A DNA stretch of 64,000 nt from an uncultured Christensenella sp. (GCA_910578145.1 CAJTPJ010000002.1:62001-126000), one strand, 5' to 3'. Positions 40,873 to 50,518 are shown, numbered from the stretch's first letter. Numbers and translations are program-made. Notes: generated by a model not told the origin, from the letters alone.

Positions 40873-41308
40873 TTTCGTTAAACCTCGTATTTGCCGGACT
40901 GGTAGAGCATAACTTTTTATGCGGAATTTCCAAGTTTGGATAACTGCGCAGAAAAATATCGTAAGCCTTGCCGCCGTTTATTATTATAAAACTAATTTGC
41001 GATTTTTGCAATACCTTTTTAAGGTCGGCAACCTTAAAATTTTTTATAGTGTCGTCGCGGCTGCCCACAATCTCACACTCGGTAACAATATCCCAAAGCG
41101 CAATTTTACGCCTTAAAAGAAAATCTATTTTATCAGAAACCGTTTCTGGTGCCGCTTCTCCAAAAAACCCGCAAACCGTCCGCCAAAATCTGTTTTGTTT
41201 ATTTCCGTAATAAAACTCTATCTGCCGCGACTTTACCGAAGGAAAGCTGCCCAATATCAAAACTTTGCTGTTTTTATCGAAAACAGGCTCGAACCCGCAC
41301 TTTAACAC
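40835..41308 (-). CDS. DNA-deoxyinosine glycosylase (uracil-DNA glycosylase family 6)
   Basis: A hypoxanthine-DNA glycosylase of 157 aa, which removes deaminated adenine from DNA. The family signature ILGSFPSVKSRQIEFYYGNKQNRFW is at residues 17-42, followed by ALWDIVTECEIVGSRDDTI and the C-terminal STSPANTRF. It overlaps the M16 peptidase gene by 7 nt and alkD by 38 nt. Confidence 0.85.
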   Translation of the reverse strand: MLKCGFEPVFDKNSKVLILGSFPSVKSRQIEFYYGNKQNRFWRTVCGFFGEAAPETVSDKIDFLLRRKIALWDIVTECEIVGSRDDTIKNFKVADLKKVLQKSQISFIIINGGKAYDIFLRSYPNLEIPHKKLCSTSPANTRFNESEWRDVLSGIFG

Positions 41309-42537
41309 AGCGGTTTACGCACGGCGCCAACCAGCGCGGTAGCCTTATTTTTATCGTCAAAGTTAAACTCCACTGCTGCGTGAACGTCGTCTAACGTAAC
41401 CGCATTTAAACGGTTTACCCTGTCCTCGAAATTATAAATTTTATCCCCGTACAACAACTCCTTGCCAAATATGAGCATTTGCGAACTCGTGCTCTCCTGT
41501 GAGAAAATGGACGACGAAACAAGCTGTTCCCTTCCGCGCGAAAATTCTTCTTTTGAAATTCCGTTCTTTTTGATTTCGTCAATACAGCCGTATATCGCTT
41601 CGGCAGACTGCGCGTATTTTTTAGCGTTTACACCAGCGTATATGGAAAGCGCGCCCGTTTCAGCATAGCTTGAAACGTAAGAATACACCGTATACGCAAG
41701 CCCAAGTTTTTCCCTCACCGTCTGAAACAACCGCGAAGAAACGCCGCCGCCGAAAATTACGTTCATAATCTGCGTAGCGTCGTACAGTTTATCGTAACGC
41801 TTTACCGTAGGGTAGGCTATACCGATATGCACCTGCTCGATTTTCTTAGGTTTTACAAGCGACTTGCCTTTCAATGAAACGGCTATATCTTTGCGCTTGC
41901 AACGCTTTTGTTCAAGCCCCGAAAAATATTTTGAAACCATTTCTTCAGCTAACGATATATCTATATTTCCCGCCATTGAAATTACTATATTGTCGGGTAT
42001 ATAGTGCTCGTCCATATAAGCGGCTATATCGCTTTTATTAAAGCCCGCCACGTTTTTATGCGTGCCGAGTATATTCCGCCCGTAACCGCGCTCGCCGAAA
42101 AACGCGCGCGAAAGCAAATCAAGGCACAAATCGTCGGGCGTGTCCTCGTTCATATTAATTTCTTCTATTATAACGCCCTTTTCCCTTTCCATTTCATCGT
42201 CGGGAAAAGTGCTTTCAAGAAACAGGTCGGCTAAAATGTCAAACGCTTCCGCCGCGTGACCCGTGGTAGATTTGGCGTAATAACAAGTTAAATCTTTGCC
42301 CGTAAACGCGTTCATCTGTGCGCCTATAGCGTCCATTTCATCTGAAATTTGAAATGAAGTACGCTTTTTCGTGCCTTTGAACATCATATGCTCGATAAAA
42401 TGCGAAATGCCGTCCTCTTTATCGCTTTCAACCGAAGCGCCCGTATGCACGAGTATACCCATCGTAACCGACATCAGCGACGACATTTGGTTAACCACTA
42501 ACCTTAAACCGTTGTTAAACTTTTTGTAATGTACCAT
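41302..42537 (-). CDS. M16-family zinc metalloprotease (MlpA/YmxG type)
   Basis: A pitrilysin-family processing-peptidase-like protein of 411 aa. The inverted zinc motif HxxEH is H46-F-I-E49-H50 in EDGISHFIEHMMFKG, with the downstream zinc-ligand Glu in EEINMNEDTPDD. The start at 42537 is preferred since AGGAG lies 5 nt upstream; it overlaps the upstream stop by 1 nt. The ylxY-ymxG gene pair is the same as in B. subtilis, which supports the assignment. Confidence 0.9.
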   Translation of the reverse strand: MVHYKKFNNGLRLVVNQMSSLMSVTMGILVHTGASVESDKEDGISHFIEHMMFKGTKKRTSFQISDEMDAIGAQMNAFTGKDLTCYYAKSTTGHAAEAFDILADLFLESTFPDDEMEREKGVIIEEINMNEDTPDDLCLDLLSRAFFGERGYGRNILGTHKNVAGFNKSDIAAYMDEHYIPDNIVISMAGNIDISLAEEMVSKYFSGLEQKRCKRKDIAVSLKGKSLVKPKKIEQVHIGIAYPTVKRYDKLYDATQIMNVIFGGGVSSRLFQTVREKLGLAYTVYSYVSSYAETGALSIYAGVNAKKYAQSAEAIYGCIDEIKKNGISKEEFSRGREQLVSSSIFSQESTSSQMLIFGKELLYGDKIYNFEDRVNRLNAVTLDDVHAAVEFNFDDKNKATALVGAVRKPLC

Positions 42538-43241
42538 TATTCTCCTAAACACTGGGAAACAGTGGCGGCTTTCAAGCCGTTTTCTCTTACGTAATTTAAT
42601 ATTTCAGGCAAAGCCTGCACCGTCCAATCCTTGGGGTGCATTAAAATAAACTCGCCGGATTTTAAGTTTTTTGTAGCGCGACTGACAACGGTTGCCACGT
42701 CCTTGTCCCGCCAATCGATGGTATCCCTCGACCACATTATAACTTTAAGCTCCAAAAGCTCGCAGGCGGTAAGCGTGTTTTCGCAATACGCGCCCGACGG
42801 CGGAGCAAACAAACTTACCTTTTGCCCGCAAATCATTTCCAAAAGCCTCGCGCTCGGCCTTATTTCTTCCAAATTAGCGTCGTAGGACATTTTTGAATGG
42901 TCTTTATGGAAATAGCCGTGGCTTCCCAACTCGTGCCCGCGTTTAAAAATTTCACGCACGCAATCAACGTTGTCGTCAGCCCAGCTTCCGCCTATAAAAA
43001 AAGTTGCCTTAGCTCCGTAATCGTCCAGCGCGTCAAGAATTTTATAAACGTTTTCCGAGCTTTCGTAAACATTGAAAGTAAGCCCTACTTCGCCGCGCTC
43101 TTCATTGCCGTGCGAGTACAAATTTTCGCTTTTGTAAGTTACGGCGGTAGCTTTACCCCCGTAGTAGCCTACGACCGAAACTACGGTAACTACTAAAATA
43201 AGAGTGAGGTTTGTTATAACGGTAAAAAATTTGCTTTTCAA
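42537..43241 (-). CDS. YlxY-like polysaccharide deacetylase homologue
   Basis: A NodB-fold protein of 234 aa with an N-terminal signal or membrane anchor (residues 6-27). The first catalytic motif, normally TFDDG, reads TFNVYE (55-60), as in the B. subtilis YlxY group, so the catalytic Asp is replaced by Asn. Later motifs ATFFIGGSWAD, GHELGSHGYFH, FAPPSGAY and LMHPKD are kept. Deacetylase activity is doubtful; YlxY is linked to sporulation genes. It begins the M16-glycosylase-alkD-tex operon. Confidence 0.87.
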   Translation of the reverse strand: MKSKFFTVITNLTLILVVTVVSVVGYYGGKATAVTYKSENLYSHGNEERGEVGLTFNVYESSENVYKILDALDDYGAKATFFIGGSWADDNVDCVREIFKRGHELGSHGYFHKDHSKMSYDANLEEIRPSARLLEMICGQKVSLFAPPSGAYCENTLTACELLELKVIMWSRDTIDWRDKDVATVVSRATKNLKSGEFILMHPKDWTVQALPEILNYVRENGLKAATVSQCLGE

Positions 43242-43268
43242 TTAGTTTACTCCCAAAACGAAATACTA

Positions 43269-43297
43269 TTTATATAATATTACGAATATGGTCGCAA
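43269..43297 (-). promoter_or_regulatory. Promoter of the ylxY operon
   Basis: Minus-strand TTGCGA (43292-43297), 17-bp spacer, TATAAA (43269-43274). Confidence 0.55.
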
Positions 43298-43302
43298 CTT
43301 GA

Positions 43303-45660
43303 CTAATTAAGTTTTATAAAAGTAACGCCCGTTTCGCCCTCGCCGTACTTACCGGCGCGAAAACTATCCACCTGCCTGTGCTTTTTTAAATGGTCGGCAA
43401 TGGCGCTTCGCAATTTACCCGTGCCTACGCCGTGAATAACTTTAATTTCTTCAAGCCCGTCGGTTAATGCTTTATCTATAAAATTTTCCACTTCGTACAA
43501 GGCTTCGGGAACGGTTAAACCAAGCACGTTTATTTCAAGCACTGGCTGGGTTTTAGGCAGTTTTTTAACAACTTTAACTTTTTGTATTTTATTTTCCTCA
43601 ACGCCCGTAACCAGCAATTCGCTTAGTTTAAGGTGTATTTTAAGGCTTCCGCACTCAACTTCAGCTTCACCCTTCTTTTCGTTGAACGAAAGTACGCGCC
43701 CGCTGCACTCCATCTTCTTTACGAACACCGAAACGCCCGCTTTAATATTTTGCGCGGTAGCCGTCGCATATTCTACAACCTGCTTTCTATCGCCCTCTTC
43801 CTCGAAAGCGGCGTCCTTTAATTTGTTTTTTAGGGTGCGCGCCGCTATCAAATCGGCTTCTTTCAGCTCTTCTTTTTTAAAAATTTCCTCTATAGCCGCA
43901 AGAATTTCTTCGGCTTGCTCGGTTCTGTCCGCAATAATTCTGCGGCTTTCCGTGCGTGCCGAACGGTTTATTTTTTCCTTTTCACGGTTAATTTCAGCAA
44001 TTTGCGCATTAATTTTATCAAGTTTTTCCCGCCATTCAAGTTGCATTGCAGAAATTTCGGCAAGTTTTCTGTCAGCTTGTATGCGGCTTTCTTCGGCGCG
44101 GCGGACTACGTTTTCAAAACTTCTCGCCCCCTCGGAAAGATAGCTTTCGGCAAGCGCCAAAACGTCCTCGCTCATACCCATCCGCCGCGATATGGCAAGC
44201 GCGTTGCTTGCACCGGGCAAGCCTATTTTAATACTGTACAGCGGCTTTAAAGTGTTGGAATCAAACTCCATACTCGCGTTTTCTATACCGTCTACCGCGT
44301 AAGCAAATTCCTTTAACGGTGTAAAATGCGTTGTTACTATGCCCTTTGAACCGCAATCCAGCAAATGTTTTACAACGGCTTTCGCTATTGCCTGCCCTTC
44401 GTCGGGATTCGTGCCGCCGCCAAGCTCGTCCACGAGTATCAAACTGTCGCCGTCCGCCAAATTACAAATTTCTATAATATTTGTTATATGTGAAGAGAAG
44501 GTTGAAAGGCTTTCCTCTATGCTTTGGCTATCGCCGATATCGCAAAAAACTTTACTGAAAATACCAACCGAACTACCCTCGCACGCGGGAATGAACAACC
44601 CGCACGCCGCCATAAGGCAAAATAGCCCCGTCATTTTTAAAGTTACCGTCTTGCCGCCCGTATTAGCACCGCTCAACAGTAAAAAGTTATAATTACCGCC
44701 AAGTTCCACGGAAACGGGCACGGTTTTTTGCTTGTCTAACAACGGGTGCCTGCCTTTAATTATATTTACGTAACCGCGTTTGTTAATTTTTGGACGGGTA
44801 CACTTGTGCGCATAACCGTATTCGGCGCACGCAAACGCGGCGTCTAAACCGTATAAAACCGCAATATCCGCTTTTAATTCTTCCGCAACGTCGCCAATCC
44901 GCTTGGAAAGCGCCTTTAAAATGGCGTCAACTTCTTCTTTCTCGTCAACGGTAAGAGTAATAAGCTCGTTGTTAAGTTCCAAAATATATTCAGGCTCGAT
45001 AAAAAAAGTTGCGCCCGTTTTTGAACGGTCGTGTACGAAGCCGCGAACGTGGTTTTTGTGTTCGGCTTTTACGGGAATTACGTATCTGTCGTTACGCATA
45101 GTCACTATGCCGTCCTGCAAAAATTCCGAATCTTTTCCCGCGGCATATTCCGAAAGTTTTTCGCGTATTCTTGCGTTTAAATTTTTAATACGGGTCCGGA
45201 TAGAATAAAGCCTGTCGCTTGCAAAATCGCTTACGGAGTCTTGTGAAATAATTTTTTCGGTTATATCCTCTTCGGTATTCTTATCGAAAAATAAATTCTT
45301 AGTTAAATTTCTTACTAATTTTATTTCGTTTTCGTCCGCTTTTTCAACGGATTTGTATATAATCCTCGCCGAACGAAGCAACGCGGCGCACGACAAAAGT
45401 TCTGCGCAAGACAGCGTAGAACCTTTTTTAGCGCGGGAAAGCTCGTCCGTAATATCGGAAAACGCTTCGATTTTGCCCAAGCCGTAAACGTACAAAAGTT
45501 TATCGCACTCCTGCGTAACCGAAAGACGATACTCTGCCTCGGAAAGGTCAACGGACGGAATAAGCCCCTTTACGACGCTTTTTCCACCCTCCGTCACGGC
45601 GTATTCCGAAACAGCGCCTAATATTTTATTAAGTTCAAGTTTTTCCGTTGAATTTATCAT
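43303..45660 (-). CDS. mutS2: MutS2 endonuclease / ribosome-rescue ATPase
   Basis: MutS2, 785 aa. The central ABC-type ATPase has Walker A SGANTGGKT near residue 330 and Walker B LILVDELGGGTNPDEG. A coiled coil follows (about 510-620, rich in Glu, Lys and Arg). The C-terminal Smr domain is complete (EIKVIHGVGTGKLRSAIADHLKKH). The protein was linked to recombination control and, in B. subtilis, to splitting collided ribosomes. It starts 2 nt after the U32 gene; operon uvrC-HAD-U32-mutS2. Confidence 0.95.
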   Translation of the reverse strand: MINSTEKLELNKILGAVSEYAVTEGGKSVVKGLIPSVDLSEAEYRLSVTQECDKLLYVYGLGKIEAFSDITDELSRAKKGSTLSCAELLSCAALLRSARIIYKSVEKADENEIKLVRNLTKNLFFDKNTEEDITEKIISQDSVSDFASDRLYSIRTRIKNLNARIREKLSEYAAGKDSEFLQDGIVTMRNDRYVIPVKAEHKNHVRGFVHDRSKTGATFFIEPEYILELNNELITLTVDEKEEVDAILKALSKRIGDVAEELKADIAVLYGLDAAFACAEYGYAHKCTRPKINKRGYVNIIKGRHPLLDKQKTVPVSVELGGNYNFLLLSGANTGGKTVTLKMTGLFCLMAACGLFIPACEGSSVGIFSKVFCDIGDSQSIEESLSTFSSHITNIIEICNLADGDSLILVDELGGGTNPDEGQAIAKAVVKHLLDCGSKGIVTTHFTPLKEFAYAVDGIENASMEFDSNTLKPLYSIKIGLPGASNALAISRRMGMSEDVLALAESYLSEGARSFENVVRRAEESRIQADRKLAEISAMQLEWREKLDKINAQIAEINREKEKINRSARTESRRIIADRTEQAEEILAAIEEIFKKEELKEADLIAARTLKNKLKDAAFEEEGDRKQVVEYATATAQNIKAGVSVFVKKMECSGRVLSFNEKKGEAEVECGSLKIHLKLSELLVTGVEENKIQKVKVVKKLPKTQPVLEINVLGLTVPEALYEVENFIDKALTDGLEEIKVIHGVGTGKLRSAIADHLKKHRQVDSFRAGKYGEGETGVTFIKLN

Positions 45661-45662
45661 AA

Positions 45663-47840
45663 TTATAATATCGGTTGAACGGAATGTCCGCGAGTATACT
45701 CTTTAAAATGCTTTCTCAGCTTTTCACCATTGCGGCAAAGCTCTACAACGCAATTAGGGTCGTTTTGCAAAGTACAGTCTGTAATTATTCCTGCAAGCGA
45801 CGGGTCGGCGGCAATCGGCAAGCAATTATATACTTCAAAACGGCAAACCTCCAAACTATATCTACGCAAAGTAAATACCCTGCCGCTTTCGTCCGTCATA
45901 GCATATTCGGCGCGCTTGTCGCAATTTGCGCACTTTCTGCCAAACGGACAATAAACCAAATCCATCACTTTCAAATCGCCGCTACTCAAATAAAACGCGT
46001 TTTCTACGGCCAACGCCGAGCTTTCTTTAAGCGTAAGTTCTTTTGAAAGCGAAATATACTCCGCTTTGCAATATTTAAGGTCAACCGCATTTGAAATATT
46101 AAGCCCGCAACCCACGAAGAGCGATTTTTTAAACTCTTCGGCAAGTTTAAAACCATAAATTCCTTCGCAGTACAATCCGTCGAAAAGCGCGGCAACAGGC
46201 TTTATTTTTTCAATTTCCGCGCCCGTTATAAACGGAGGCAAATATAAATATTTTTCACCTTTAAATCCTGCCGTAAGCCGCGAAATATCCGCGTTTAAAT
46301 CATCTAATTTTAAAATGCCGATATCCGCGTTTAAATTACTTATATCCTTGCAAATAACCGCAATTTTTTTGTTTTTTACAGCAATTATCTGCGGTAAACG
46401 GATATTATTGCTATATTTAACGTTATTATTTTGAGTTAAATTATCAAAAAATTCCGAATAAACCTTGCGGCGCAAGGCGTTAAGCTCAGAAGCGGGCACG
46501 AAAACGCTGCCCGTTTCTATTTTGCCGAAACTTACCTCAAACGGATATTTATCAACCTTGCAAAAACATTTTTCAATGTCGCTTACGTTAAGCGGTCGGT
46601 TAATGGAAGGTTGCAAAATTCCGTCGCCGTAAAACGTTTTGCCGTTAACCGTTATAAAAGCTGTTTTTCCCGCCTCGAAACGGGCGCAAACTTCAATTTT
46701 TAATAACCTTTTACGACTTAACAACCTTGCGTTGAGAGCGGTATCCGTTGTAACGAAAACTTTATCGCCGTTTTTAAAGTGTGATTTCGTTGCAAGAACG
46801 AAACCGCCTTTAACTTTGCCGCCGTAAGCCGCGCCGCCGGCTTCCTTGCCTTCGCGCAATATTTTAAAGCCGTCGCCTTGGGAAAATTGTGCGGTAGTCA
46901 GGCAAATATATTTGCCGTTTTCAACTTTAACCACCCCCGCATATTCGCCGATATGCCCCTGCACCGCAGACGAAATAAAGTTTTTATCCTGTCCGTTTGC
47001 AAGCCCCTTGGTGTAGTTGCCGCGGTTGTAAACCCGTTTTAAATTGCTTAAATCTTCTTTTAACGGGCGGTTATCTAAAATATTTCTATAATACTTTACC
47101 GCTGCCGCAACGTACTCGGGGCGGCGCATTCTGCCCTCAATCTTAAAGGAAACCACCCCGCAATCCAAAAGTTGCGCAATATCTTCGCCCACGCATAAAT
47201 CGGACAACGATATTTTATAAGAATAATCCGAATACCCGTCTTTATCGATTGAATATAACTTTCTGCAAGGCTGTTTACACTTGCCTCGGTTACCGCTATT
47301 TCCTCCGGCAAACGAAGAAAGATAGCATTGCCCGGAAAAGCAGGTGCAAAGCGCGCCCTGTACAAAAACCTCGGTTTCAATAATTTTGGCAATAATTTTA
47401 ATATCTTCAATAGCCGTTTCTCTTGACAAAATTACGCGGCTAAAACCCTTTTCCTTTGCAAATTCCGCGCCGTAACGGTTACAAACGCCCGCTTGCGTTG
47501 AAAGATGCAAAACCATTTCAGGATAATTTTCCTTTAAAAACGCGCCTAAAAACACGTCGGAAACAATAAGCGCGTCCGCGCCGCCGTTCCAAGCGCGCAA
47601 AGCGGCATTTACAAAGCTATCGGTTTCACCGTCTTTAACAAGCGTATTTAACGCAACGTATACTTTAACACCGAATAAATGAGCGTATTTTACAATCTCT
47701 TCAAAGTTTTGTACGTCAAAATTTTCCGCACTGCTTCTTGCGGAAAATTCTTTTAAACCCAAATAAATTGCGTCAGCGCCGTTATTTATCGCCGCTATTG
47801 CGCTTGTTTTATCGCCTGCGGGCGCCAATATTTCAGACAT
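45663..47840 (-). CDS. U32-family peptidase-like protein (with C-terminal DUF3656-like region)
   Basis: A U32-family protein of about 725 aa. The N-terminal catalytic-type TIM barrel begins EILAPAGDKTSAIAAINNGADAIYLG and carries the family signature EVFVQGALCTCFSGQCYLSSFAGGNSGNRGKCKQPCR with the Cys cluster. Family members act in tRNA/rRNA hydroxylation (RlhA, TrhP) and were formerly called collagenases. The C-terminal half has repeated small beta segments. Start is 47840 (MSEILAP) or 47858 (MGLHSTM); neither has a clear Shine-Dalgarno. The palindrome CATAGTACTATG spans the junction. Confidence 0.88.
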   Translation of the reverse strand: MSEILAPAGDKTSAIAAINNGADAIYLGLKEFSARSSAENFDVQNFEEIVKYAHLFGVKVYVALNTLVKDGETDSFVNAALRAWNGGADALIVSDVFLGAFLKENYPEMVLHLSTQAGVCNRYGAEFAKEKGFSRVILSRETAIEDIKIIAKIIETEVFVQGALCTCFSGQCYLSSFAGGNSGNRGKCKQPCRKLYSIDKDGYSDYSYKISLSDLCVGEDIAQLLDCGVVSFKIEGRMRRPEYVAAAVKYYRNILDNRPLKEDLSNLKRVYNRGNYTKGLANGQDKNFISSAVQGHIGEYAGVVKVENGKYICLTTAQFSQGDGFKILREGKEAGGAAYGGKVKGGFVLATKSHFKNGDKVFVTTDTALNARLLSRKRLLKIEVCARFEAGKTAFITVNGKTFYGDGILQPSINRPLNVSDIEKCFCKVDKYPFEVSFGKIETGSVFVPASELNALRRKVYSEFFDNLTQNNNVKYSNNIRLPQIIAVKNKKIAVICKDISNLNADIGILKLDDLNADISRLTAGFKGEKYLYLPPFITGAEIEKIKPVAALFDGLYCEGIYGFKLAEEFKKSLFVGCGLNISNAVDLKYCKAEYISLSKELTLKESSALAVENAFYLSSGDLKVMDLVYCPFGRKCANCDKRAEYAMTDESGRVFTLRRYSLEVCRFEVYNCLPIAADPSLAGIITDCTLQNDPNCVVELCRNGEKLRKHFKEYTRGHSVQPIL

Positions 47841-47849
47841 AGTACTATG
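47838..47849. repeat. CATAGTACTATG palindrome at the HAD/U32 gene junction (copy 3 of 3)
   Basis: A 12-bp perfect palindrome containing both the HAD gene's TAG stop and the preferred ATG start of the U32 gene. Same core as the copies at 1622 and 28486. Confidence 0.55.
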
Positions 47850-48669
47850 CAAACCCATATTTTTTTATTATTTGAGCTATTGCGCCTTGATTATTGGTTA
47901 CGGAAATAAAGTCTGCAAACAATTTCAGCTTAGGGTCTGCATTGCCTACCGCAACACCAACACCCGCCGCTTTAACCATTGATAAATCGTTAAGATTATC
48001 CCCTGCCGCCACTGATTTATCAATGGGAATATTAAGTTTGTCGCATAAAAATTTAAGCGCTTCGCCCTTAGTTTCGCCAAGCGCGGAAACTTCAACCAAA
48101 ACTTTTGCGCTGCAAGTTACGTCAAACCTGTCGCCAAGCCGCTTATTTAATTCGTTAAATAAATAATCGCGCTCGCTTTCCGCAACCAAACAACCAACTT
48201 TTTGGCAAATTAACTTATTTTTTAAAATAAAGTTTGAAATTTTACCCTCAACGTAAATACTTTCAACACCTACAATCTTTTCGTAAAGCTGTAAATATTT
48301 ATTATCCTTTGGGATATCAACGTACAAGTTATCGCCGCTATATATATTTATAGGGTAATTTATTTCTTCTATATTCCTGCAAATTTCGGCAACGCTCTCA
48401 TAGGGAATGCCGCTACATTTAATAACGTTTCCGCTTTCTATGTCAGCAATAACCGCACCTTGGTTTGCAATAACTAAACCTTTCAAGCCCAATTCCCGCA
48501 CGCGCGGCAAAATCGAACGCAGCATTCTACCCGTACAAACGGCAAAAATCCCGCCGCAAGCCACGTATTCGTTTATAGCGTTTACAACTTTTTGCGGAAT
48601 CTGCTGGTTATCGTCAATCAGCGTACCGTCAAAATCGGAAACGATAAGTTTATAATTTATCTTTTTCAT
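47845..48669 (-). CDS. Cof-type HAD-IIB hydrolase
   Basis: A haloacid dehalogenase-like phosphatase of 274 aa, Cof/YidA group, which dephosphorylates small sugar or nucleotide phosphates. Motif I SDFDGTLIDD has the nucleophile Asp, motif II is CTGR, and motif IV VAAGDNLNDLSMVKAAGVGVAVGNA. It overlaps the uvrC stop by 4 nt (ATGA). The physiological substrate is unknown. Confidence 0.92.
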   Translation of the reverse strand: MKKINYKLIVSDFDGTLIDDNQQIPQKVVNAINEYVACGGIFAVCTGRMLRSILPRVRELGLKGLVIANQGAVIADIESGNVIKCSGIPYESVAEICRNIEEINYPINIYSGDNLYVDIPKDNKYLQLYEKIVGVESIYVEGKISNFILKNKLICQKVGCLVAESERDYLFNELNKRLGDRFDVTCSAKVLVEVSALGETKGEALKFLCDKLNIPIDKSVAAGDNLNDLSMVKAAGVGVAVGNADPKLKLFADFISVTNNQGAIAQIIKKYGFA

Positions 48670-50474
48670 AAGTTTTCTTTTAGATACTCTTTAATAAACC
48701 TTGCCTTAGCTTCGGAAATGCCGTCAACCTCTGCAAGTTCTTCAACGCTTGCAGACATAATTTTGTCAAGCGTACCAAACTTTTCCAAAAGCGCCATTCT
48801 TCTCTTTTTACCTATTCCTTCTATTTCCGTAAGAATACTTTGTAAATTGCGCTTGGAATGGATATTCCTAAAATACGTTATTGCAAATCTGTGCGCCTCG
48901 TCGCGGATTCGCTGCAATGTTTTTAACGCGTAATCTCTATGCGAAATCATCACGCTTTCATCGGAATAAAGCGTAAAAACTTCCTCTTCGCGCTTTGCCA
49001 GCGAAATAAGCTCAATATCTCCGACGTCGCGCCCGTCAAATATTTCTTTTACCGCAGAAAGTTGCCCCTTTCCGCCGTCTATAATTATCAGGTCGGGACG
49101 CGGAAACTTTTCCTCTTCGTCCGTGCCCAATTTGTCAAGCCGTCTGGTAAGCACTTCCTGCAACGAAGCAAAATCGTTTGCGCCCTCAACAGTTTTAATT
49201 CTAAACCGCCTATAACTGTTCCTGTCCGCCTCGCCGTCGATAAAAACTACCATCGAACCAACTTTATCTACGCCGCTTATATTTGAAATATCATAACATT
49301 CCATTCTGCGCGGGTAACGTTTAAGCGACAAAAGTTCCTGCAAACGCTTGCAGGCGTTTACCGTCATATCGTCTTTATGCTTGATTTTATCAACCGATTT
49401 TTCAAGATATTCTTCGGCATTTTTCTTTGCCATCATTAAAAGCCGCGCTTTATCACCCAGCTTTGCCAAACTAATTTCAACCGACTTTCCAAACTTTTCT
49501 TTAAAATAGTTTTGCAATAATTCCTTTTCGCAAAACTCTTCGCAAATAATTTCCGACGGAACTTCGTGATTTTGATAATATTGCGTTATAAAAGCTGTAA
49601 GAGCTTCGCCGTCGTTTATATGCGCCTCGTCCAGCGCAAAATTACTACCGCCCTGCATAATACCCTTACGCGTTACCAAAACGTTAACCGCCGAATACAT
49701 ATTATTGGTTGCGTACGCAATAATATCCGCGTCAAGATAACGGTTTAAAGAAGTAATACGCTTAGCTTCCAATTTTGAAAGCATTTCGATTTTACTTTTA
49801 TAGTCAAGCGCAAGCTCAAAATTTTCATTTTCCGCCGCGTTAACCATTTTACTTTTCAAAAGTTCCGCCGTTTCACCGTAATTCCCGTCAAGGAAACTTA
49901 ACGCTTTTTTAACCCGCGCCGTATAGTCCACGCGGTTTATTCTGCCTGCGCAGGGCGCAGGGCACCTTCCTATATGATAATTAAGACATTCGCGCTTTCT
50001 GCCCGTAGTAGCCGTATGGCACAACCTTACCCCAAACGTAAGTTGCAACGTATCAAGAATGTCTTTACAACTTATTCCGCCCATAAACGGACCGAAATAT
50101 TTACAGCCGTCTTTCGCGGTCTTACGCGTAATGCTGAAATTGGGAAACTCTTCCCGCATATTCACCTTAATATACGGATAAGTTTTGTCGTCCTTTAAAA
50201 GAATATTGTATTTGGGTTTGTATTTTTTTATTAAATTGTTTTCAAGCGCAAGCGCGTCTATTTCCGAATTGGTAATGATATAGTTGAAATCACGTATATT
50301 CGCAACCATTTTCATTACTTTTTCGGGCTTGGGAGAATTATGGAAATATTGTCTTACCCTGTTTTTTAGAACGCGCGCCTTGCCGACGTAAATTACGTTT
50401 TTATATTCGTCAAGCATTATATAAACGCCCGGATTATCAGGCAAAAGTTTTAGCTTTTCTTTAATAATATCCAT
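48666..50474 (-). CDS. uvrC: Excinuclease ABC subunit C
   Basis: UvrC, 602 aa, makes both incisions in nucleotide excision repair. The GIY-YIG domain is N-terminal (PGVYIMLDEYKNVIYVGKARVLKNRVRQYF), the UVR motif lies near 200, the RNase H-like nuclease domain at about 370-530 (MECYDISNISGVDKVGSMVVF and LIIIDGGKGQLSAV), and tandem HhH motifs end the protein (IEGIGKKRRMALLEKFG). The promoter is so close that the leader is only about 9 nt, with AGGG as a possible ribosome-binding site. No LexA-like box was seen there. Confidence 0.96.
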   Translation of the reverse strand: MDIIKEKLKLLPDNPGVYIMLDEYKNVIYVGKARVLKNRVRQYFHNSPKPEKVMKMVANIRDFNYIITNSEIDALALENNLIKKYKPKYNILLKDDKTYPYIKVNMREEFPNFSITRKTAKDGCKYFGPFMGGISCKDILDTLQLTFGVRLCHTATTGRKRECLNYHIGRCPAPCAGRINRVDYTARVKKALSFLDGNYGETAELLKSKMVNAAENENFELALDYKSKIEMLSKLEAKRITSLNRYLDADIIAYATNNMYSAVNVLVTRKGIMQGGSNFALDEAHINDGEALTAFITQYYQNHEVPSEIICEEFCEKELLQNYFKEKFGKSVEISLAKLGDKARLLMMAKKNAEEYLEKSVDKIKHKDDMTVNACKRLQELLSLKRYPRRMECYDISNISGVDKVGSMVVFIDGEADRNSYRRFRIKTVEGANDFASLQEVLTRRLDKLGTDEEEKFPRPDLIIIDGGKGQLSAVKEIFDGRDVGDIELISLAKREEEVFTLYSDESVMISHRDYALKTLQRIRDEAHRFAITYFRNIHSKRNLQSILTEIEGIGKKRRMALLEKFGTLDKIMSASVEELAEVDGISEAKARFIKEYLKENL

Positions 50475-50489
50475 AAATCCCTAACTTAA

Positions 50490-50518
50490 ATTATAACATA
50501 TCCCGTCGGTTTTTGCAA
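50490..50518 (-). promoter_or_regulatory. uvrC operon promoter
   Basis: Minus-strand TTGCAA (50513-50518), 17-bp spacer, TATAAT (50490-50495) with an extended TG; the ATG begins 15 nt after the -10. Confidence 0.78.

Noticed and set aside
45084..45110. GCATAGTCACTATGC in mutS2 as a fourth copy of the repeated palindrome
   Set aside because: It has an extra central base, a different reading frame, and encodes the conserved MutS2 segment GIVTMRNDR, so protein conservation explains it.
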